64,000 bases of DNA from positions 944,681 through 1,008,680 of the forward strand of contig JAIXQG010000002.1 in assembly GCA_027485835.1 (NCBI GenBank), in the 5' to 3' direction. Origin of the DNA: Alphaproteobacteria bacterium. GTDB taxonomy: Bacteria > Pseudomonadota > Alphaproteobacteria > UBA2136 > UBA6156. The position numbers were made by a program, and so were the translations under genes. The number at the start of each line of letters is the position of its first letter. Positions within the stretch are counted from its first letter, which is position 1. Below are positions 46,923 to 53,907 of this stretch, piece after piece. The notes below the pieces were generated by a model, which was not told where the DNA came from, ran no database searches, and saw nothing but the letters and a program-made list of their open reading frames with translations.

Positions 46923-48059
46923 ATGGATAGTTTACTGGCGCTTTATAAGCATTTTGCGCGGATACCGCTGGAGCAGTTGCCTAGTGTTGTGGTGCAGATG
47001 TTGCCGGGGGCTTTGCTGGGGATAGGCTTGGCGTTTGTGGCGCTGTTTTTACGTGAGTTTGTAGGTGGGCGGTTGAAGGCGCGCAGCGAGCGCGTGCACA
47101 CCTACCCAGGGATGACGGTGTGGGCCAAGCGGGTTGTGGAGAGTGTGCGGGGGTGGTTTATCTGGCTGGCCGGTGTGCAGGTTGCGGTGCAAACCATGCC
47201 CTATATGGCTGCGGTGGATGGGCCGATGCGGCGGCTGTTTATGCTGGGCGTGTTTGTGCAGCTCGGGATTATGGCGGTACATGCCCTGAGTGAATGGAAC
47301 CGTGAACATGCGGCTGAATTGCGCGCCAAGGAGCCCGCCCGTGTGGCCATGATGGCCAGCATGGTGCGTATTGGTTACGTGCTGATTTGGCTGGTGGTGT
47401 TTATTCTGCTGCTGAACAACTACGGCGTGAACGTAAGTGCGTTGGTGGCCGGTTTGGGGGTGGGTGGTATTGCGATTGCCTTTGCCTTGCAAAGCGTGTT
47501 GAAGGACATTTTCAGTTCGTTTTCGATTGTGTTTGATAAGCCGTTTGTGATTGGGGATTTTATTATCGCAGGCGACTTTATGGGGACTGTGGAGGAGATT
47601 GGGATTAAGACCACGCGCCTGCGCTCCCTCAGTGGTGAGCAGATTGTGATTGCGAATGGGGATTTGCTGGAAAGCCGGATACGTAATTACCGGACGTTGG
47701 GGGAGCGGCGCGTGGTGTTCAGCATCAAAGTGGGATACGAGACCACGGCCGAGCAGCTTGCCAAGATACCCGCGATGATTACCAAATTGCTGCAACAGCA
47801 TGACGATGTGCGGGTGGACCGCGTGCATTTGCAAAGCCTGACCGACTTTGGGCCGTTGTTTGAGACTGTCTATTTTGTGGCGGTGCCTGATTATAACCGT
47901 ATGATGGATATCAATCAGGCGGTGTACATCGGGCTGTTTAAGGCCTTTGCCAAGGAAGGTATTGCCTTTGCCGTGCCGATACAGCGCAATGTGGGGGAGT
48001 TGGCGGCGCACCAGCACGTGGTGCGGGGGAAAACAGCTGCCAGACCGCGGAAGTCATAA
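46923..48059 (+). CDS. MscS-family mechanosensitive ion channel
   Basis: The 378-residue membrane protein has five predicted helices, the last being the pore-lining TM3 with the Gly/Ala pattern LVAGLGVGGIAIAFALQSVL, followed by the MscS beta domain (DKPFVIGDFIIAG) and a vestibule domain. It resembles the YnaI-like branch. Such channels open under membrane tension to relieve osmotic shock. The first 100 residues contain two extra helices compared with E. coli MscS. Its ribosome binding site is embedded in the tgt terminator. Confidence 0.92.
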   Translation: MDSLLALYKHFARIPLEQLPSVVVQMLPGALLGIGLAFVALFLREFVGGRLKARSERVHTYPGMTVWAKRVVESVRGWFIWLAGVQVAVQTMPYMAAVDGPMRRLFMLGVFVQLGIMAVHALSEWNREHAAELRAKEPARVAMMASMVRIGYVLIWLVVFILLLNNYGVNVSALVAGLGVGGIAIAFALQSVLKDIFSSFSIVFDKPFVIGDFIIAGDFMGTVEEIGIKTTRLRSLSGEQIVIANGDLLESRIRNYRTLGERRVVFSIKVGYETTAEQLAKIPAMITKLLQQHDDVRVDRVHLQSLTDFGPLFETVYFVAVPDYNRMMDINQAVYIGLFKAFAKEGIAFAVPIQRNVGELAAHQHVVRGKTAARPRKS

Positions 48060-48086
48060 AAAAGAAAGGCAGCCGATGGCTGCCTT
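48055..48086 (-). terminator. Terminator of tRNA-Lys(CUU)
   Basis: AAGGCAGCC-GAT-GGCTGCCTT (48066-48086); on the minus strand followed by TCTTTTTT. Confidence 0.9.
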
Positions 48087-48095
48087 GGAAGTGTT

Positions 48096-48171
48096 TGGTG
48101 GGCCGGGAGGGATTCGAACCCACGACCAATTGATTAAGAGTCAACTGCTCTACCGACTGAGCTACCAGCCC
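48096..48171 (-). tRNA. tRNA-Lys, anticodon CUU
   Basis: The 76-nt gene folds into a cloverleaf: acceptor GGGCTGG/CCGGCCC, D-arm GCTC/GAGC, anticodon loop CTCTTAA (anticodon CUU), T-loop TTCGAAT, discriminator A and encoded CCA. In the T-stem, position 50-64 is U-U, a mismatch; the other four pairs are normal. It reads AAG. A consensus promoter lies just upstream and a terminator just downstream, so it is transcribed alone. Confidence 0.95.
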
Positions 48172-48181
48172 ACGTAGAGGC

Positions 48182-48210
48182 GATGTAAGGCCAAACGGGC
48201 ACAGCGTCAA
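48182..48210 (-). promoter_or_regulatory. Sigma-70-type promoter of tRNA-Lys(CUU)
   Basis: Read on the minus strand: TTGACG (48205-48210), 17-base spacer, TACATC (48182-48187), then the tRNA 10 bases on. Confidence 0.8.
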
Positions 48211-48263
48211 CCCCTTGCCGTCACTTTCTTGCCCGCACTTGGCAATTAGCTGCACGGAAAGGG

Positions 48264-48292
48264 TTGACGCGGCCTCCCTGATTCCCTATACA
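48264..48292 (+). promoter_or_regulatory. Sigma-70-type promoter of tRNA-Lys(UUU)
   Basis: TTGACG (48264-48269), 17-base spacer, TATACA (48287-48292), 10 bases before the tRNA. Confidence 0.85.
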
Positions 48293-48302
48293 CACCCGCG
48301 GT

Positions 48303-48377
48303 GGGTCGTTAGCTCAGTGGTAGAGCATCTGGCTTTTAACCAGAGTGTCGACAGTTCGATCCTGTCACGACCTACCA
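48303..48377 (+). tRNA. tRNA-Lys, anticodon UUU
   Basis: The 75-nt gene has acceptor GGGTCGT/ACGACCT (with a G1-U72 wobble), D-arm GCTC/GAGC, anticodon loop CTTTTAA (anticodon UUU), T-stem GACAG/CTGTC, discriminator A and encoded CCA. It reads AAA and AAG and should be thiolated by MnmA, encoded at 34.4 kb. It is divergent from tRNA-Lys(CUU), 131 bases away. Confidence 0.96.
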
Positions 48378-48385
48378 GAAGATTT

Positions 48386-48412
48386 AAGGCAGCTGAAAGG
48401 CTGCCTTTTTTG
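48386..48412 (+). terminator. Terminator of tRNA-Lys(UUU)
   Basis: AAGGCAGC/GCTGCCTT-type stem (48386-48393 with 48400-48407) followed by T-rich sequence. Confidence 0.88.
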
Positions 48413-48446
48413 GTTTTTAGCTTTGGGTTCAGGCGTTTCTGGAATG

Positions 48447-48698
48447 TTAGGCGAAGACCCTTTTGGGAAGGGTGGGGGTGGGCAGGTTATAGGGCAGTAA
48501 CTCTGGTGGTAAGGGCGTGCCTGTACGCAGGCGCAGGTTGACGTGAAAACCCTCTTGAGCCTCGTAGGTTTGGGTATGGTACAGCGTGCCGATGATATCG
48601 GTGGCGTGGCTGGCCGAGGCTTCGGGCAGTAATTCTGCCGGCATGGCGCTGTAGAAATGTTCGTAGGTGGGGAATTTGAGATAGTAATCGGTCCACAT
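48447..48698 (-). CDS. Small protein of a phage-like cassette
   Basis: An 83-residue protein, aromatic at the start (WTDYYLKFPTYEHFYSAMP) and proline-rich at the end (PLPPELLPYNLPTPTLP). I do not recognise it. Small proteins of this shape often accompany phage tail-fibre or tail-spike genes, and it starts four bases after the stop of a phage-type lectin-fold gene, so it is co-transcribed with it. The ATG at 48698 is chosen because longer forms overlap that gene. Confidence 0.55.
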   Translation of the reverse strand: MWTDYYLKFPTYEHFYSAMPAELLPEASASHATDIIGTLYHTQTYEAQEGFHVNLRLRTGTPLPPELLPYNLPTPTLPKRVFA

Positions 48699-48702
48699 GG
48701 TT

Positions 48703-49722
48703 TTAAGCCGTAAGTTGTTGTAGTTGAGCGGTTGAAAGAGCGCGGTTGTAATAGGCCACCCGTGCAATGTGGCTGTTGGGCTGGCCTGCACCGCCCGAGA
48801 AGATTTTATGGCCGATGCGCAGCATGGTGCAGTCTAGCCCCTGAGACGGGGTGCTGGTGCGGGCCTTGAGGGCGCCGTTGAGCACCATGTGAGAGCCGCT
48901 GGGGCCATAGCTGAAGGCGAGCTTTACCAGGCTTTCGGCGGGTATGGCTTCGTTCTGGCGGAGGTCGGCCACCGTGCTGCCGTTGATTTGCGTAAATATG
49001 CCGCTGGGCGAGGTGCGCAGATACGCGTGCAGACGGGTTGTGGTGGTCGGGTTGCCGTTATCGAGTGAAACCACCGTGTTGACCGTGCTCGTTAGGGCCG
49101 TGATGGTACCGACCACCAAAAGCGAGCCTTCGGACGGGTTGATGGGCGCATTGGCGAGCGAGCAGATATCCGCCGCGCGGGTGGCAGAGGCCCCCGTGGT
49201 GGCGATGAAACTGCTGGCGGTAAGGCCTTTTTCGCACTGAAAGCGCGTGAGGCTGCCGCTGACGGTAAACGTGACCGTGCCCGAGGTGCTGAGTGAGAAC
49301 GTCACCGGCGAGCCATGTGTGGCGGTGCCAAAGCCACTGCCGTTGGCGCTGCCAGGGCTGCAGGTGCAGCTGCCCGCGCCTTCTACCCACAGCACGTGCG
49401 TGCCGTTGGTAAGGGCCACCGTTTGCGTGGCTGGGGTTGTGCTGTTGAGCAGGAAGTTGGTGCGGGCTTCTTCGGCCAAATAGCCCAGCGGCTGGCCGGT
49501 GAGGGGGTGATGGTTGCGGCGCAGGGTGTCGGTCAGTGCGGTTACCCAGTTTCCGAGATTATCGTAACAACCGGCGTTGCTGGCGCGGCTAAACGAAAGC
49601 CCCGCGGATGCGGGGCTTTGGCGGGTGAAGTCGATGCTCCAAACAGGGGCATCGGTTTCTGTTGGAGTGGCGATAAACTCGGTTGCGAAGGATGAGATAT
49701 CTTGCGTGAGAGATCGGTTCAT
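48703..49722 (-). CDS. Phage-type structural protein with C-terminal concanavalin A/LamG-like domain
   Basis: The 339-residue protein has no signal peptide. An N-terminal region with LSFSRASNAGCYD and EEARTNFLLNST is typical of phage tail or head-fibre proteins. A beta-rich stalk (SGTVTFTVSGSLTRFQCEKG, SFIATTGASATRAADIC) follows, and then a LamG-like sandwich from about residue 190 ending SHIARVAYYNRALSTAQLQQ. Such domains bind carbohydrate. It is probably expressed with the 103- and 83-residue genes. I see no capsid, terminase or integrase gene nearby, so it may be a relic, a satellite element or a domesticated adhesin. Confidence 0.65.
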   Translation of the reverse strand: MNRSLTQDISSFATEFIATPTETDAPVWSIDFTRQSPASAGLSFSRASNAGCYDNLGNWVTALTDTLRRNHHPLTGQPLGYLAEEARTNFLLNSTTPATQTVALTNGTHVLWVEGAGSCTCSPGSANGSGFGTATHGSPVTFSLSTSGTVTFTVSGSLTRFQCEKGLTASSFIATTGASATRAADICSLANAPINPSEGSLLVVGTITALTSTVNTVVSLDNGNPTTTTRLHAYLRTSPSGIFTQINGSTVADLRQNEAIPAESLVKLAFSYGPSGSHMVLNGALKARTSTPSQGLDCTMLRIGHKIFSGGAGQPNSHIARVAYYNRALSTAQLQQLTA

Positions 49723-49751
49723 TGTGGAGCTGTTCCTTGGTGGTTATGAGG

Positions 49752-50063
49752 CTATTGTTGGCGCACTTGCAGGGTCCAGGTGCCGTCTGTCACCTTGAGG
49801 CGCACGCCGGTGACCGGACGCAGGAGTTTTTCGGCACCGCTGGTAATGCGGTTGCCGAGGGGGCTGTTGACCCATAAGGCCGTGCCTGCTTTGATTTTTT
49901 CGACATCATCCAGCGTGATTTGCAGCATGGCGCCGGTTGTGGGGGTGCCGTTGGTGAGGAGTGCGGCGGCGGTGACCTCCTTCGACGGGCTGATGAGGCA
50001 GTCGTCGCTTTGAGTGGTGATGCCGGTGTGTTCTTCGAAAGTTACAACGTTACGAGTAGCCAT
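49752..50063 (-). CDS. Small protein of a phage-like cassette, first gene
   Basis: A 103-residue protein rich in Thr and Val with predicted beta structure (GAMLQITLDDVEKIKAGTAL, RLKVTDGTWTLQVRQQ). No family recognised. It has no signal peptide. Its ATG follows AAAGGACG. It lies 29 bases upstream of the LamG-domain gene. Size and composition would fit a phage structural or decoration protein, but that is an inference from the neighbour. Confidence 0.55.
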   Translation of the reverse strand: MATRNVVTFEEHTGITTQSDDCLISPSKEVTAAALLTNGTPTTGAMLQITLDDVEKIKAGTALWVNSPLGNRITSGAEKLLRPVTGVRLKVTDGTWTLQVRQQ

Positions 50064-50100
50064 GAGTGGCGTCCTTTCTTTTAAGATATTGGGATTGATA

Positions 50101-50138
50101 CAAGAAAACCGCCCCGAGCATTGAGCCCGGGGCGGTAT
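50101..50138 (-). terminator. Intrinsic terminator of rpoH
   Basis: ACCGCCCCG/CGGGGCGGT stem (50108-50116 with 50128-50136), followed on the minus strand by TTTTCTTG. Confidence 0.85.
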
Positions 50139-50212
50139 CTTGCTTAATTGCTACCTTAGGTTGTGTCGGCTGTCAACATCCTTCGGGAAAAGGTGATATG
50201 GCGATAGCAGGC

Positions 50213-51058
50213 CTAGTGGAGCACTGCAGGCTGCAGGAAGCCCTGAACCTTGCGGTAGGCGCGTTCTTCCAGCTGGCGGACACGCTCGCGGCTGACACCG
50301 TATTGGCCGGAGAGTTCTTCCAGCGTGGGGATGTCTTCGCTGTCGGTCAGGTGGCGGGCCACGAAAATGGCACGTTCGCGTTCGTCGAGCTTGGAGAGGG
50401 CGTCCATTAATTGGCCCTTGCGTTGGCCGGCGATTTGCTTGCGGGAGTAGAGCTCTTCTTGGCTCGGGCGGTGGTCTACCAGAAAATCCTGCATTTCCTG
50501 CGCGTCTTCGTCGCCGCCGACGGGGGCGTTAAGGCTCTCGTTACCGTGGCGCAGGCGCTGGTCCATGCCGATTACGTCGTTTTCCGACACGTTCAGCTTG
50601 GTGGCGATTTGCTTAATAACGTCTGGCGTGAGGTGGATGCTGTCTTCGCCCAGCATTTCGGCCTTCAGGCGGCGCAGGTTGAAGAAGAGCTTCTTCTGCG
50701 TGCTGCTGGTACCGATTTTAACCATGCTCCAGTTATTCAGGATGTACTCTTGAATATGGGCCTTGATCCACCACATGGCGTAGGTGGAGAGGCGGAAGCC
50801 GCGATCGGGCTCGAAACGGTTGATGCCTTGCATGAGGCCGATATTGCCCTCTTGCACCAGTTCTTCCAGCGGCAGGCCATAGCCACGGTAGCTCATAGCC
50901 ACTTTGACCACCAGACGCAGGTAGCTCTGCATCAGCTGGCGGTAGGCACGTTCGTCGCGGTTATCGCGCCAACGCTTGGCCAGCTCCTGCTCAGCTTCGA
51001 AGCTCAGCGCAGAGTACTTCTGAATCGACTGGATGTAATCTTGGACAACTTCGGCCAT
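50213..51058 (-). CDS. rpoH: RNA polymerase heat-shock sigma factor RpoH (sigma-32)
   Basis: The 281-residue sigma factor directs transcription of chaperone and protease genes. Region 2 is clear (YGLPLEELVQEGNIGLMQGI, then FRLSTYAMWWIKAHIQEYI), and the RpoH box QKKLFFNLRRLK at residues 121-132 identifies sigma-32 rather than RpoD. Region 4 ends with YGVSRERVRQLEERAYRKVQ. AAAGGAGAGA precedes the ATG by ten bases. A palindrome overlapping a TATAAT lies just upstream. It is a single-gene unit with its own terminator. Confidence 0.95.
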   Translation of the reverse strand: MAEVVQDYIQSIQKYSALSFEAEQELAKRWRDNRDERAYRQLMQSYLRLVVKVAMSYRGYGLPLEELVQEGNIGLMQGINRFEPDRGFRLSTYAMWWIKAHIQEYILNNWSMVKIGTSSTQKKLFFNLRRLKAEMLGEDSIHLTPDVIKQIATKLNVSENDVIGMDQRLRHGNESLNAPVGGDEDAQEMQDFLVDHRPSQEELYSRKQIAGQRKGQLMDALSKLDERERAIFVARHLTDSEDIPTLEELSGQYGVSRERVRQLEERAYRKVQGFLQPAVLH

Positions 51059-51084
51059 GGGGTGAACTCTCTCCTTTGGTGTAG

Positions 51085-51102
51085 AACATTATAAAATGTC
51101 CT
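51085..51102 (-). promoter_or_regulatory. Candidate rpoH -10 element inside an inverted repeat
   Basis: On the minus strand TATAAT (51088-51093) lies in GGACATT-TTAT-AATGTTC, an inverted repeat with one mismatch. No good -35 is found at 17 bases (GTCAAG), so the promoter may need an activator or another sigma factor. Confidence 0.4.
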
Positions 51103-51234
51103 ACGAACCCCTTGACTGACAGGGTGAGTATGGGGCGCGATTTTTTGGTTTCAAGGGGTTGTAAATAACGGAAATGATGTCTATTTTGGATTTGTTGGGC
51201 AATTAGCCCATCGCGTTTGAAAAGGAGAGCCCCT

Positions 51235-51450
51235 ATGGGGATTTTCGGAGATAAGAAGGACGAGAATCCTTCGTTTTTCAGTCGTATCGGTACCACTGCG
51301 GAAGTTTATTCCCGCCATGGCGGCGCTGCTGCTGACGCCCATTCCGCCAGCACTGGCGGGAATCCAAGCTTTCTTGGTACGAGCATCGCCAAGGCGCAGG
51401 GTCGAAATGCCGGATATCTGTTCGATGAGGACGATCCATACAAACTGTAA
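51235..51450 (+). CDS. Hypothetical small protein, 71 residues
   Basis: A soluble, low-complexity protein (DKKDENPSFFSRIGTT, AAADAHSASTGG, then NAGYLFDEDDPYKL). AAAGGAG seven bases before the ATG at 51235 and a terminator after the stop support a real gene. No family is recognised and it lacks membrane or DNA-binding features. It lies between divergent rpoH and yceI as a separate unit. Confidence 0.6.
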   Translation: MGIFGDKKDENPSFFSRIGTTAEVYSRHGGAAADAHSASTGGNPSFLGTSIAKAQGRNAGYLFDEDDPYKL

Positions 51451-51460
51451 TGACATGAGG

Positions 51461-51495
51461 CGGCGGGGAACTTTTCCTCGCCGTTTCGCTTTTTT
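51461..51495 (+). terminator. Intrinsic terminator after the 71-residue gene
   Basis: CGGCGGGG/CCTCGCCG stem with one G-T pair (51461-51483), then TTTCGCTTTTTT. Confidence 0.75.
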
Positions 51496-51569
51496 AGGGG
51501 AGGGCCCTTGCCAAGTGGGGTGGGATGGGGTTCAATTTCGAAACTTTCAAAATAATAGAGGGAATGACC

Positions 51570-52211
51570 ATGAACTTTACCAAGATGATGCTGGCCGCCA
51601 CCGTGCTGACCGCTGCTGCCTTTGGCGTACAGGCTGCCGATGCGCCTGACTACAATGGCCCGAGCCTTGACCACAAGACGGCTGTGGCTGGTACGTACAA
51701 GCTGGACAAAACCCATGCCGGTGTGAGCTTCCGGATTGATCACCTTGGTTTTAGCCAGTTTATGGGCCGTTTTGAGGATATGGACGGCACCGTGACCCTG
51801 AACCCGACCGACCTGAGCAAGAGCGGCGTGGTATTTAACCTTGAGACTGACAGCGTAGATACCAATGTGGATAAGCTGGATGACAAGCTGGAAGGTGCCG
51901 ACTTCTTCGATTCTGCCAAGTTCAAGGCTATCACCTTTACCAGCACCAAGGTGGAAGTGACCGGTACCAACCCGCAGGGCAAAAGCATCGGTAAAGTGCA
52001 TGGCATGCTGAGCCTGCGCGGCGTGACCAAGCCGGTTGTGCTGGACGTAGTGTTCAATGGTCATGGTGAAAGCCCGTTTGGTGGTGGCCAGCGCATTGGC
52101 TTTGACGGCACCACGACCATTAAGCGCAGCGACTATGGCATGAACACGCTGGTGCCGATGGTGGGGGATGAAGTGCAGATTCAGTTTGCTGTTGAATTTA
52201 CAAAAGCATAA
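51570..52211 (+). CDS. YceI family periplasmic lipid-binding protein
   Basis: The 213-residue protein has a signal peptide (MMLAATVLTAAAFGVQAADA) and a YceI lipocalin-like barrel: YKLDKTHAGVSFRIDHLGFS, FFDSAKFKAITFTSTKVE, GKVHGMLSLRGVTKPV. YceI proteins bind isoprenoid or polyprenyl lipids in the periplasm. The ATG at 51570 has GAGGGA six bases upstream; one two codons earlier is possible. It is a single-gene unit closed by a bidirectional terminator. Confidence 0.93.
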   Translation: MNFTKMMLAATVLTAAAFGVQAADAPDYNGPSLDHKTAVAGTYKLDKTHAGVSFRIDHLGFSQFMGRFEDMDGTVTLNPTDLSKSGVVFNLETDSVDTNVDKLDDKLEGADFFDSAKFKAITFTSTKVEVTGTNPQGKSIGKVHGMLSLRGVTKPVVLDVVFNGHGESPFGGGQRIGFDGTTTIKRSDYGMNTLVPMVGDEVQIQFAVEFTKA

Positions 52212-52256
52212 TGCTTGAGAGGCGCGGGCAACGCTGCTTCGTAGCGGAATGCTATT

Positions 52257-52284
52257 AAAAAAGCACCTGTTGGGGTGCTTTTTT
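52257..52284. terminator. Bidirectional terminator between yceI and the first DUF1636 gene
   Basis: A-run, GCACC/GGTGC stem with loop TGTTGG, six T (52257-52284); overlaps the stop of the convergent gene. Confidence 0.9.
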
Positions 52285-52663
52285 AGGCTTTGAACGGTGG
52301 GATGCGGCTGATGAGTGTGGGTTTGACCTCCTTCGGGAGGTCTTTTTTCGGCATTTTTTCGCCGAGTGGGGTGCTGAGGTAAAGTTTTGCGGTGGCGGCC
52401 ATGTCCTCGGCCGTGGTGGCGGGGGCGAAGGTGGTGGCGTGGCGCTCGGGGTTGTCCAGTGCCCACGCAATAGGTTTGCTGCACAGGCTGAGGCATTTGG
52501 TGAGGCGGACTTCGATATCCGGTTGATACTTTAGCAGTTCCGTCACGCGGGCGGCGAGGGCTTCGGCTTCCGGATTGTTTGGCTTTTTGCCGGTTTCCGG
52601 GTCCTTCGGCATGCCGCAGGTGGCGCAGATGTAAAGGAGTGTAGGTACTGGGGTTTGAGACAT
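52283..52663 (-). CDS. DUF1636 family protein, thioredoxin-fold metal-binding type
   Basis: The 126-residue protein matches the DUF1636 pattern of small [2Fe-2S] ferredoxin-like proteins: CATCGMPKD near the start, a Cys pair in LTKCLSLCSKPIAWALDNP, and a strand-helix end with AAEDMAATAKLY-type residues. The family is poorly characterised, often linked to metal or cobalamin genes. A second member is encoded at 53518-53907, with the same RxPPF ending, so they are paralogues. The start at 52663 is chosen because the family begins a few residues before the first CxxC. Confidence 0.72.
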   Translation of the reverse strand: MSQTPVPTLLYICATCGMPKDPETGKKPNNPEAEALAARVTELLKYQPDIEVRLTKCLSLCSKPIAWALDNPERHATTFAPATTAEDMAATAKLYLSTPLGEKMPKKDLPKEVKPTLISRIPPFKA

Positions 52664-52691
52664 GGTGGGGTTATAGCGCGATTTGGCGGAA

Positions 52692-52727
52692 GACAAAAGT
52701 CCGCCGCCAGAGGTTATCTGGCGGCGG
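52692..52727 (-). terminator. Strong terminator after the membrane-anchored protein gene
   Basis: Perfect 10-bp stem CCGCCGCCAG/CTGGCGGCGG (52701-52710 with 52718-52727), then ACTTTTGTC on the minus strand. Confidence 0.88.
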
Positions 52728-52758
52728 AGGAGTGGGGGTTAACCCTTCGAGAGACGGC

Positions 52759-53382
52759 TTAGAAAGCCGGGGTGGGGCGGCGGCGCATGCGCAGCGTGTG
52801 GTGGGCTGCGAGGATACCGCTGACGAGCAGCATCAGGACCATGGCAGCCGGAGCGACCAGATAGCTGAGGCGCGACCAGTCTGGACGGAGGTCCGACGCG
52901 GTGGTGATATCGTCGTAGGTATTCGCGCATACTGCCAGAAGGCCGTACATTTCGTTGTTAAGACGATAGAAGAGCATGCCTGCGGCGGGCACGAGGTTTT
53001 CGTGAGCCTTTGCGATCATCAGAACGTGAAAGGTTGCGCGCAGCGAGCCGTGGTAGGTCTTGTGGAACGGGTTGAGGTCGGACGTGACCGTACCCGGTAC
53101 CCAACCGCCAAGCGATTTGGCGTACCAGTACTTTGCGGTTTCAACGTAGTCGAGCAGAGCGGCTCGGGTCTCGCCGGTGATGGCGGGATTCGCGAGGAGC
53201 TCGTCGCCCAGTGCGATGATGGCGGCGGCGTTGGCGGACATGATCGGGATCTGGTCGTGCATCAGCACTTGCAGAGGACGGCCTTCGTCGGTATTTCGGG
53301 GTTCTTTGTGACCGAATGCTTGTGCCTGCAAGGGCAGAACGAACAGAACGGCCAGCACGGCGAGAAGTTTGAAGATGTTCAT
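52759..53382 (-). CDS. Hypothetical exported protein with C-terminal membrane anchor
   Basis: The 207-residue protein has a signal peptide (LLAVLAVLFVLPLQAQA), a helical periplasmic domain (LMHDQIPIMSANAAAIIALG, GSLRATFHVLMIAKAHENL) and a C-terminal membrane helix (LVAPAAMVLMLLVSGILAA) before a short basic tail. I do not recognise the family. AAAGGAGGG gives a strong start at 53382. It lies between two DUF1636 genes; its own terminator separates it from the first, and the second is divergent. Confidence 0.65.
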   Translation of the reverse strand: MNIFKLLAVLAVLFVLPLQAQAFGHKEPRNTDEGRPLQVLMHDQIPIMSANAAAIIALGDELLANPAITGETRAALLDYVETAKYWYAKSLGGWVPGTVTSDLNPFHKTYHGSLRATFHVLMIAKAHENLVPAAGMLFYRLNNEMYGLLAVCANTYDDITTASDLRPDWSRLSYLVAPAAMVLMLLVSGILAAHHTLRMRRRPTPAF

Positions 53383-53517
53383 CTTTGCCCTCCTTTAAGG
53401 CTTTTGATGACGAGAGAACGTAATTTTTGTTTCAGTCTTTTTATTTTGACTTCTCGTCTTCTAGCACAATTTGCAAAGAGTGGGATATGATGCGGGTCAA
53501 GAAAGTGGCGAGAGTTT

Positions 53518-53907
53518 ATGATTACTGTTTGCGTGTGTCGGTTGTGTGACCGTGACCCTGCCGTGCAGGATACCGCTGGTGCGGAGGGTGGTGCCTTTAT
53601 GAAGCATGTAAAGCGTTTGCTGGCGCCTGCAAAGGATGTGGTGGTAAAGTCGGTAGACTGTTTGGGTGGATGCGAGTGGAACCCGAATGGAAAGCTAAAT
53701 GGCTGTTGCAGCGTGAGCTTGGCGGGAGAGGGACGGTACAGCTATGTGCTAAATGGCTTTGACCCCGAAAAGGATGAGTGGAAAGTGCTTGAGTTTTTGA
53801 GGCTTTACAAAAAGCGGCGGAGCGGGCGGATTGCGTGTGCAGATTCGGTGCATCGGGCCGAGATTGCGCAGCATTTGGCAACGCGTGTGCCACCTTTTAT
53901 AAAATAG
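53518..53907 (+). CDS. DUF1636 family protein, second copy
   Basis: A 129-residue paralogue of the product at 52283-52663: CVCRLCDRD near the start, VDCLGGCEWNPNGKLNGCCS in the middle, RYSYVLNGFDPEKDEW and the ending RVPPF. The cysteine spacing fits a thioredoxin-fold [2Fe-2S] site, with two extra Cys (GCC). It converges with pgeF (next base). The 135-base gap to the divergent membrane-anchored protein gene is AT-rich and could hold both promoters. Confidence 0.72.
   Translation: MITVCVCRLCDRDPAVQDTAGAEGGAFMKHVKRLLAPAKDVVVKSVDCLGGCEWNPNGKLNGCCSVSLAGEGRYSYVLNGFDPEKDEWKVLEFLRLYKKRRSGRIACADSVHRAEIAQHLATRVPPFIK

Noticed and set aside
48303..48377. tRNA-Lys(UUU) as an integration site for the neighbouring phage-like cassette
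   Set aside because: No second copy of the tRNA 3' end and no integrase were found between 48.3 and 51 kb, so attachment sites cannot be supported.
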